The notes under the pieces: generated by a model
Told to the model about the DNA's origin: nothing
The model's input: only the letters and a program-made list of their open reading frames with translations
Databases searched by the model: none
Source: Oscillatoriaceae cyanobacterium M33_DOE_052
Lineage (GTDB): Bacteria > Cyanobacteriota > Cyanobacteriia > Cyanobacteriales > Laspinemataceae
Reading direction: 5' to 3'
Assembly (NCBI GenBank): GCA_015296065.1
Contig: DVDU01000209.1
Coordinates: 1 to 51,992 of the forward strand
DNA: 51,992 bases
Part shown: piece after piece, positions 42,341 to 49,181 of the stretch
Layout: every line of letters starts with the position of its first letter
Numbering within the stretch: position 1 is the stretch's first letter
Program-made: the position numbers and the translations under genes

Positions 42341-43156
42341 ATGTACTGCCTACAACTCACAATTCGCCCCACCGCCGCCCTGACATTTCGCATTCTGCCT
42401 GGGTCAATTCTCAACATAGCCACCTATCCCTTTGTGCCGCCCACAACCCTAGCCGGTTTTCTGCGGCGCTTGGGGATAATGAGCGCCCATTTAGAGATTC
42501 CAGAAACCCGAATCAACAAAGAAAATCCCCCAATTTACGCTCTTCCCCCGCGCTACCAAGCCCTGGGCGCCTATCCCACACCGGGCAAGTTTAGCGCCGT
42601 CCACACTACCTATCGCAAAGGAATGCGTGAGTTTAATCACGATGACTTTTCTCGGTTGTATTTAGACGAAAACAAAGCCAACTTTCAGCTCCACACTTGG
42701 GAGTATTTTATCACCGAGGAGCTAGTTGGCTATGTGATTTCCGAATCAAAAACCGGGTTAGAACAATTCCAGAAACTCAAGGGATACGGCTGCAAGCTGG
42801 GGAAGGAAGGTTATGGATTTCTCCATGATATTTCCCCCGCACCCATAGAACTGCAGCGCCAAACCATTGCCGCCAATCCTTCCACCATTTTACCCTTAGA
42901 AACCATCTTGCAATCTGGTCAATTGCTGGGAGGGTGCGACATTTACAACCTCTATCGTTACCAGTGGGATGCAGCAGCGAGAACAATAGATGAGACTTCG
43001 GGATTTCTGGACTTAGAACCAACGCCAGTGGGAGGATTTATTCCCTTTGTCGCCGCCTACTTTTCTCAGCCAGTCAACCCACCCCCCAGCCTGGATTACT
43101 ACACCAACGGTGATATTTACATCCCCGTTTCTCTGCTAAACCTGTTAACCGAGTAA
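42341..43156 (+). CDS. csc1: Cas5d (Csc1) subunit of type I-D Cascade
   Basis: The 271-residue protein follows csc2 by three bases. RAMP-type features are the first strand MYCLQLTIRPTAALTFRILP, the conserved FVPPTTLAGFLRRLG helix and the GYGCKLGKEGYGFLHDI loop. Csc1/Cas5 caps the 5' handle of the crRNA and helps in PAM recognition together with Cas10d. Its length agrees with Csc1 proteins. It precedes cas3 by four bases; this order (csc1 then cas3) differs from canonical I-D loci, where cas3' comes first. Confidence 0.82.
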   Translation: MYCLQLTIRPTAALTFRILPGSILNIATYPFVPPTTLAGFLRRLGIMSAHLEIPETRINKENPPIYALPPRYQALGAYPTPGKFSAVHTTYRKGMREFNHDDFSRLYLDENKANFQLHTWEYFITEELVGYVISESKTGLEQFQKLKGYGCKLGKEGYGFLHDISPAPIELQRQTIAANPSTILPLETILQSGQLLGGCDIYNLYRYQWDAAARTIDETSGFLDLEPTPVGGFIPFVAAYFSQPVNPPPSLDYYTNGDIYIPVSLLNLLTE

Positions 43157-43160
43157 ATCT

Positions 43161-45836
43161 ATGTCTAAAAAAACCAAACCTTATATTTTTGGCCGGGTCT
43201 TTTTTCCCGGTCAACCCAATCCCATCCCGTCTGAAGTGCTATTTCAGCCCCTGGGAAATCACGTAGGCAATGTGATGCAACTGGTCAAACAGTGGAAATT
43301 AGATGAATTTCCCGGTTCTAACCATGATGAGCAAGAAGAATCACGGCAGCGAGTTTTATTAGCGGCTAAAATTCACGACGCTGGAAAGCCCCAAAAATTT
43401 GAAATTCAAGCTGAACCTAAACAAGGCCAATTCAGGGAATACATTTATTCTTTTCGTGGCCATCGGTTTTTAGCTAAAATTTCAGATGCTTGGGTGCAAT
43501 CTCTGGCGCGAGGCCATCACGATTTTTCGGTCGCAGATATTACTCGTGATGCTTACAAGCTGAAAAAACAACAACAGGAATATGCCGACATTCTTACCAA
43601 AGACCCCCTAGCTTATGCGCGGGAGCTGTACATCCTGGAAATGTGCGACCAAATTGAGGCTGAGTTGGCTTGCCGCATTATTGGAGATGACCAGCAAGCC
43701 GAGTCAAGGACATTTATGGATTATACCATAATCCCCCATGAATCTGAGCCGGGATGCTACCGGATAGCCCCTTGGCCTTTTGACAGAGATAATATAGAAT
43801 TGGAGTTTACATCTTGGTCGATGCGGCTGTCTGACAGCGATCAAGCCAAGTTGCAACAATGCCAGCAAAAATGCCAGCAAGAAGAACAAGGCGCCGAGTT
43901 AGGAAAACAGCTAGATGAAATTGCTAAAAAATGGTGGCAATCTCGCCAGGAAGAAAAGCCGGTGGCGAGGAAGGCAAAAATTATGCCTTTTCCCCCATTA
44001 GCCTATGTCAATGAGTCTAAAACCTGTCAGTTTTGGTATCAACAACTAGCTGGATTTTCCCCGAATCCCATGCAAGAGCAGGTGTTTGACGCTATCAGCA
44101 AAAATAAAAACCCTGCCATTCTGCTGAAAGCTCCCACAGGCTCTGGCAAACAGGAAGCAATTTTGTTTGCTGCTTTGGCAGCAAATTATCGCCTATTTCT
44201 CCCGCTCCCAGCTCGGAGTCTGCTGGAAGACCAGAAACAGCGTGTAGAAAACTATCTCAAGAAGTTTTCGCAACTGTATCCTAACCAGGAAGTTTCCCTC
44301 GTTGTCGATACCGGTTCCCAGATGCGCCGCTGGGTGTACCGCAACGGGGAAGAAATTCAGCTTGGCATTAACCCCCGCCGCCATCTGTACAAGGGAAATG
44401 TAATTTTAACGACTTTGGATAAATTCCTCTATCGCTACTTTGGGTTTGGGGATTCCCACAAGTCTTTTATTTTTCCGCTCAGGATTCATCAGGAGAAAAC
44501 CTTAATCTGCTTTGATGAAGCTCACAGCTATGACGGCATTTCTTTTACCAATTTTTCCAGCCTAGTCCAGGCTCTGTATGAGGCTGGTAAATCTCTAGTT
44601 TTAATGACGGCCACCATGCCGCCAGAACAGGCAACACGGTTCCCATATCTGGAAATGATTGATTTTATCGATGATGCGGCACAAGTAAAAAAACTGCGCC
44701 AGTTTCAGCAGGCAACTTTACAGCAACGTTACCTCAATCAAAAAGCATTTGCCTGGTTGAGTCATATTACACTGGCGGATTTTAAAAGTGAGTTGGCTAA
44801 AATTATCCTGGATGAATGGCAGCAAGCCAAAGGCAAACGGCGCATTATTGCCGTAGTTGAGACCGTCAAGGATGCGGCACCTATCTATAAGCTGGTAAAA
44901 GAGAAGTTAGGCATAGATGGCGATACCAAGGATAAATTTTTGTTTCTTTATCACGGTCGCATCGCCGACCAACTGCGTCCTGAAATTTACCAAAAATTGC
45001 AAAAACGCGACCAGGATAATTTGCCTTATCTGCTTGTCACTACCAGTGCCATTGAAGTCGGTTGCGATTTAAACTGCGATGTACTGATTTCCCAAATTTG
45101 CCCGCCAGAGAACTTAATTCAACGAGCGGGACGCTGCAATCGCAAAGGCAACATATCAGATGCCAAGGTGATTGTAGTCGGTGATGCAATTCCTGATTTT
45201 GTTAAGACCCTCGATGAATCAGAGTGGCGCCAGTATCAAAACACCCTGCAAAGTATGTCAGATTTCCAAGCTGAAAAAATTCAATCCTGTATCTCCCGCT
45301 CTCAACAGATAGATGATTATCGAGTGGTGGAACTGTTTGCCATGTTATCGGATTATGTTTATCAAGCTGATTTAACCTGTCAGCCGCTCCATCAAAAGGG
45401 TCTGATTCCTACTCGAAGCTGGGTGCCTTCGGTGAATCTAGAGTTTCACGGTGAGGAAGTTCACAGCATCTCTGTTCCGCTCGATCGCCTGTACCAAGGT
45501 CAAGAGTATGCCCACACCTATGTTTATGAAACCAGGTATGACAAGGAACACAGCCGCTGGAATGCCGAACACCCCCTCTGGAGTGGTATCGCCTACGGCA
45601 AAGAAATTACGGTCAAAATTTACCCCGAAAATAATGCCGCATTGGTTGATGCTTCTTTACCCCTATACGATTATGATGCTGAATTGGGTTTTGTGGAATT
45701 GCCAAGAATATTTATCAAAAAATGGAGTGATGGATCCGAAGAAAAAATGCTGCGACTGGAAAACTCTGGCAAAAGTAAAATTATTGTGTCTTACATTAAA
45801 CCTTTAAGCCAAATATCTGATATGCTAAAAAGTTAA
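43161..45836 (+). CDS. cas3: Cas3 with fused HD nuclease and helicase
   Basis: The 891-residue protein begins with an HD domain (about 25-200): H34, the HD pair H72-D73 in AAKIHDAGKPQKF, H101 in FRGHRF, H119-H120 in ARGHHDF and D163 in MCDQIEAE. The SF2 helicase follows: Walker A KAPTGSGKQEA (about 320), ICFDEAHSYDG (about 450), LMTATMPPEQ, and motif VI LIQRAGRCNRKG (about 653). Cas3 unwinds and degrades the non-target strand after Cascade binding. In canonical I-D the helicase (Cas3') lacks HD, which resides on Cas10d; here the nuclease is on the helicase and every metal ligand appears intact. Confidence 0.9.
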   Translation: MSKKTKPYIFGRVFFPGQPNPIPSEVLFQPLGNHVGNVMQLVKQWKLDEFPGSNHDEQEESRQRVLLAAKIHDAGKPQKFEIQAEPKQGQFREYIYSFRGHRFLAKISDAWVQSLARGHHDFSVADITRDAYKLKKQQQEYADILTKDPLAYARELYILEMCDQIEAELACRIIGDDQQAESRTFMDYTIIPHESEPGCYRIAPWPFDRDNIELEFTSWSMRLSDSDQAKLQQCQQKCQQEEQGAELGKQLDEIAKKWWQSRQEEKPVARKAKIMPFPPLAYVNESKTCQFWYQQLAGFSPNPMQEQVFDAISKNKNPAILLKAPTGSGKQEAILFAALAANYRLFLPLPARSLLEDQKQRVENYLKKFSQLYPNQEVSLVVDTGSQMRRWVYRNGEEIQLGINPRRHLYKGNVILTTLDKFLYRYFGFGDSHKSFIFPLRIHQEKTLICFDEAHSYDGISFTNFSSLVQALYEAGKSLVLMTATMPPEQATRFPYLEMIDFIDDAAQVKKLRQFQQATLQQRYLNQKAFAWLSHITLADFKSELAKIILDEWQQAKGKRRIIAVVETVKDAAPIYKLVKEKLGIDGDTKDKFLFLYHGRIADQLRPEIYQKLQKRDQDNLPYLLVTTSAIEVGCDLNCDVLISQICPPENLIQRAGRCNRKGNISDAKVIVVGDAIPDFVKTLDESEWRQYQNTLQSMSDFQAEKIQSCISRSQQIDDYRVVELFAMLSDYVYQADLTCQPLHQKGLIPTRSWVPSVNLEFHGEEVHSISVPLDRLYQGQEYAHTYVYETRYDKEHSRWNAEHPLWSGIAYGKEITVKIYPENNAALVDASLPLYDYDAELGFVELPRIFIKKWSDGSEEKMLRLENSGKSKIIVSYIKPLSQISDMLKS

Positions 45837-45912
45837 TCTCATCCTTTCCCTGGGTAGGGACAGGGCAATGCCGTGTCCTTACGTCACCAAAAAACTCACT
45901 TTTAATCTCACC

Positions 45913-46782
45913 ATGCCTCACAGCCTCGTCCTCAATATCATCCCCAAATCCCCCATCCCCCCCCAGTTTCTCACGGGGAGACACCTGCATGCTCTTTTCC
46001 TCACTTTAGTTAGTGCCGTAGATAGCGATTTAGGCGACTACCTCCATAACCAAACTAATGATAAAGCTTTTACCTTGAGTCCTTGGCAAATTGCCGGACA
46101 AAAGCGGTTTGAACATGGCATTTATTCCCTGGAATGGGAGCAGACCAAACCCATCCCCTCCGGGACTAACTGCTGGTGGCGTATCTCTTTGCTGGACGAT
46201 CGCTTATTCGGTCAACTTACCAAACTTTGGCTCAATCTCAATCCTCAACATCCTTGGCATCTGGGACCTGCGGATTTGCTGATTACCAGGATTTTAGGAA
46301 CTCCGCAACCAACGCAACCTTGGGCGAATTTTGCTACTTATGATACTTTGTATGAAATGGCTTCAGAAACCGAGCGGCAAATTGCTTTTAATTTTACCAC
46401 ACCTGCCACTTTTCGTCAAGGGGAAAGTGATATGGCGCTTCCCACCAGAGAAGCGGTGTTTCACAGTCTGATTCACCGGTGGAATAAATATAGTGGGATT
46501 GAGTTTTCCCCGGATTTAGTTGAGCAGGTTTTTCCTAGCTTTTTCAACATCCGCACCGCCGTAGTCAGCAATTACAAGAGCAAATTAATTGGCTGTATTG
46601 GTCAAATTAGCTACCGAATTTTGGGGAATGCTGACCCGTTGACAATTAAGCAAATTAATGCTTTAGCTGATTTTGCTCTTTACGCGGGAGTGGGTCGCAA
46701 AACCCCAATGGGGATGGGGATGGTGCGGCGGGTTTATCCAAGTCAGAAAAATGGTCAACAACTAGGGCAAAATTATGAATGA
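45913..46782 (+). CDS. cas6: Cas6 CRISPR RNA endonuclease
   Basis: The 289-residue protein starts MPHSLVLNIIPKSP; a frame extension upstream crosses a dispersed GGGACA palindrome and lacks homology. It has two ferredoxin-like folds with the early helix LTGRHLHALFLTLV (a His that may be catalytic) and the C-terminal glycine-rich loop GVGRKTPMGMGMVRRVYP that binds RNA. Cas6 cuts the pre-crRNA at the 3' side of the repeat hairpin, leaving the ATTGAAAC handle. It should also process the crRNA-like RNA at 38401-38503. It overlaps cas4 by eight bases. Confidence 0.88.
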   Translation: MPHSLVLNIIPKSPIPPQFLTGRHLHALFLTLVSAVDSDLGDYLHNQTNDKAFTLSPWQIAGQKRFEHGIYSLEWEQTKPIPSGTNCWWRISLLDDRLFGQLTKLWLNLNPQHPWHLGPADLLITRILGTPQPTQPWANFATYDTLYEMASETERQIAFNFTTPATFRQGESDMALPTREAVFHSLIHRWNKYSGIEFSPDLVEQVFPSFFNIRTAVVSNYKSKLIGCIGQISYRILGNADPLTIKQINALADFALYAGVGRKTPMGMGMVRRVYPSQKNGQQLGQNYE

Positions 46783-47368
46783 GATTGATTATATTCCCAT
46801 TGCAGCGCTGAATCAATATGCTTACTGCCCCCACCGCTGCTGGCGGATGTTTTGCGCGGGTGAATTTGTGGATAATCATTATACCATTGAAGGCACGAGT
46901 TTGCATAGTAGGGTTCACAGTTTTGGCGAAGACATTCGCGAAGATGTGGGGCAAATTCGGGCTGTGTGGCTGAAGTCGGAGCAATACAAGTTGATTGGCA
47001 AATCGGATTTGATTGAAACTGTGAATGGCGAGTGGTATCCCGTGGAATATAAACGGGGACGCAAGGGAGAATGGGATAATGATGAGTTGCAGGTATGCGC
47101 CCAGGCTTTATGTTTGGAGGAAATGACGGGAAAAACTATTGCTGCTGGTTATATTTATTATGCTACTTCTTATCAGCGGCAGTATGTTGAGATTTCTGCG
47201 CAATTGCGGGGGCAAACTCTGGCAACTCTTGCGGAAGTTGCCAACCTATTCGCCACCGGAGCGATGCCGAAACCCAGCTATAGTCCCCGCTGTCGGGGGT
47301 GCAGTTTGTATGACCATTGTTTACCCCAAGCTGCGGCCAAACTTGGCCGCTATCAAGAGGTGAATTAG
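46775..47368 (+). CDS. cas4: Cas4 Fe-S nuclease of spacer acquisition
   Basis: The 197-residue protein contains one conserved Cys near the N-terminus (C18 in YAYCPHRCWR) and the C-terminal triplet RCRGCSLYDHC that together hold a 4Fe-4S cluster. The RecB-like nuclease residues are in GKSDLIE and YPVEYKRGR. Cas4 trims prespacers and selects the PAM; in I-D systems it enforces GTN. It overlaps the end of cas6 and precedes cas1 by 159 bases that contain only dispersed repeat strings. All expected residues are present, so PAM-aware acquisition is probably functional. Confidence 0.92.
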   Translation: MNEIDYIPIAALNQYAYCPHRCWRMFCAGEFVDNHYTIEGTSLHSRVHSFGEDIREDVGQIRAVWLKSEQYKLIGKSDLIETVNGEWYPVEYKRGRKGEWDNDELQVCAQALCLEEMTGKTIAAGYIYYATSYQRQYVEISAQLRGQTLATLAEVANLFATGAMPKPSYSPRCRGCSLYDHCLPQAAAKLGRYQEVN

Positions 47369-47527
47369 TCATTTGTCCTTGGTCATTTGTCATTTGTCCT
47401 TTGTCCGATAACATTAGTAGATGTAGGGTGGGCAGTAGGGGCGATTCGCGAATCGCCCCTACTACTGGTGATGAAGAGTGCGGCTCGGTGGGCTTGAAAA
47501 TTATGCGAATGCAAGCAAGAGGTAATC
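47369..47527. repeat. Dispersed repeats between cas4 and cas1
   Basis: The stretch contains TCATTTGTCCTTGGTCATTT-type repeats and GTAGGGTGGGCAGTAGGGGCG with the inverse GCGATTCGCGAATCGC palindrome. It is non-coding and looks like a repeat insertion that splits an otherwise tight operon. Confidence 0.5.
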
Positions 47528-48532
47528 ATGGGAACTGTTTATGTGCTGCAAGATGATGCTTTTGTGGGCAAGACTGATGAACGTTTGACGGTGAAAGTGG
47601 GGAAAGATAAGCCGCTAGAGGTGCCTTTAATGATGATAGATGGGGTGGTGGTGTTGGGAAGGGCGACGATTTCTCCGGCAGCTATTCTGGAGCTGTTGGA
47701 GCGACATATTCCGTTATCTTTTCTTAGTCAGAATGGGCGTTATTTGGGGACGCTAGAACCCGAGTTGAGTAAAAATATCTTTCTCAGGGCGGCTCAGTGG
47801 CAAGCGGCGGGTCATTCTGAACTGGCTCTGGGGGCTGTGCGGGGTTTTGTGCGGGGGAAGTTGAAGAATTATCGCAATGCTTTGCAGCGGCGAGAGCGTG
47901 ATGGTGGGGATGTTAATTTGGCTGATGGAATTGCCAAGTTAGAGGGGGCAATCTCGGCGATTAAGTCCCATAATAATATTGATAGTCTGCGAGGGGTAGA
48001 GGGTGCCGGGAGTGCCGCTTATTTTGGCTGTTTTAATCAACTAATTCGGGTGGATGGTTTTCAATTTGAAGCCCGCCGCCGCCGTCCTCCTACTGACCCG
48101 GTAAATGCGCTGTTGAGTTTTGGTTATGCTTTGCTGCGCCATGATGTGCAAGGGGCGGTGAATGCAGTGGGTTTTGACCCTTATTTAGGCTATCTGCATT
48201 ACCAGCATTATGGTCGCCCTTCTTTGGTGCTGGATTTGATGGAGGAGTTCCGCCCTTTGGTGGTGGATGCGATTGTGTTAGCTGCGATTAATAAGCGCAG
48301 TTTGACGCTGAATGATTTTGTGACGGAGCCTTTGAGCGGGGCGGTTTCTTTGACCCAAGAAGGATTGCGCACGTTTCTGCGGCTTTATCAGGAGAAAAAA
48401 CAGTCGAAGTTTAAACATCCGGTGATGGGGAGGCAATGTACTTATCAAGAAGCGTTTGAGATTCAAGCGCGGTTGTTGGGTAAGTATTTGATGGGGGAAA
48501 CTGACCAGTATCCGCCTTTAGTTTTGAAATAA
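47528..48532 (+). CDS. cas1: Cas1 integrase
   Basis: The 334-residue protein is a complete Cas1, with GTVYVLQDDAFVGKTDERL at the start and the metal-binding residues E158 in RGVEGAGSAAYF, H224 in GYLHYQHYGRP and D236/E239 in LVLDLMEEFRP. With Cas2 it inserts new spacers at the leader end. GAGG precedes the ATG by six bases. It lies 119 bases before cas2, the gap being filled by an AGAAACCGGGTTTCT-type palindrome pair. Confidence 0.95.
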   Translation: MGTVYVLQDDAFVGKTDERLTVKVGKDKPLEVPLMMIDGVVVLGRATISPAAILELLERHIPLSFLSQNGRYLGTLEPELSKNIFLRAAQWQAAGHSELALGAVRGFVRGKLKNYRNALQRRERDGGDVNLADGIAKLEGAISAIKSHNNIDSLRGVEGAGSAAYFGCFNQLIRVDGFQFEARRRRPPTDPVNALLSFGYALLRHDVQGAVNAVGFDPYLGYLHYQHYGRPSLVLDLMEEFRPLVVDAIVLAAINKRSLTLNDFVTEPLSGAVSLTQEGLRTFLRLYQEKKQSKFKHPVMGRQCTYQEAFEIQARLLGKYLMGETDQYPPLVLK

Positions 48533-48651
48533 GGTTTGGTCATTGGTCATTTGTCCGCCAGAAATCGGGTTTCTTGCATCAATGTTTTGGTCAAGTACAA
48601 GACCCTGGTTTTAGAAACCCGGTTTCTTCTCCCGAAGGTTTAGGAGTGGTT

Positions 48652-48924
48652 ATGAATGTTGTGATTTCTTATGATGTTTCTGAAGATAAGCGCCGCAATA
48701 AAATCCATAAAGTGTTAAAATCTTATGGTCAGCGGGTGCAGTATAGTGTGTTTGAGTGCCAGCTTACGGATACTCAATATGCAAAACTCAGGTCCCGCTT
48801 GAGTAAGTTGATTAAGCCGGAGGAGGACAATATCCGTTTTTACTCCCTCTGCGCCTGTTGTTTTGGCAAGGTCGATCGGATTGGTGGACCCCAGCCGGTG
48901 GATAGGACTATATTCTTCGCCTAA
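48652..48924 (+). CDS. cas2: Cas2
   Basis: The 90-residue protein starts MNVVISYDVSEDKRRNKI with the conserved Asp8, followed by QRVQYSVFECQLTD and the closing strand. It is the dimeric core of the Cas1-Cas2 integrase. TAGGAG lies six bases before the ATG; an in-frame extension upstream crosses a dispersed palindrome. It is the last cas gene, and its stop is 257 bases before the first repeat. Confidence 0.95.
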   Translation: MNVVISYDVSEDKRRNKIHKVLKSYGQRVQYSVFECQLTDTQYAKLRSRLSKLIKPEEDNIRFYSLCACCFGKVDRIGGPQPVDRTIFFA

Positions 48925-49181
48925 CCCGATTTTGCGCGGATGGGTAGGTGTTGGGAGAGGGGGGGAAAAAATTTCGCCTGGAACCGTTGACGGGCAAGGA
49001 TTTGAGCCCTATCCTAGAAAAAATCGATCCGCGCAAATCCTGAAACCCTTATGACACAAGCATTACAGCGAAATTTTTTTTCTCCCCTCTTGACAACCCA
49101 GGAGCTGAAATGCTATTTTTGGATCGATTCGCGCAACTGCACCTTGAAAACCGCATATTGTAAGGGTTCCAGGAGGCCGCT
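48925..49181 (+). promoter_or_regulatory. CRISPR leader
   Basis: This AT- and G-rich stretch lies between cas2 and the first repeat and has no gene. It contains GATTTTGCGCGGAT (48928-48941) and its inverse ATCCGCGCAAATC (49027-49039), a further related GATCGATTCGCGCAAC (about 49122-49137), and GAAACCCTTATG facing TAAGGGTTCC. A promoter (49090-49119) points into the array. The repeated GCGCAA elements close to the first repeat may be integration-guiding motifs. Confidence 0.7.
49090..49119 (+). promoter_or_regulatory. Predicted promoter of the CRISPR array
   Basis: TTGACA (49090-49095) is followed after 18 bases by TATTTT (49114-49119). Transcription would start near 49126, about 56 bases before the first repeat. 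Confidence 0.6.
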
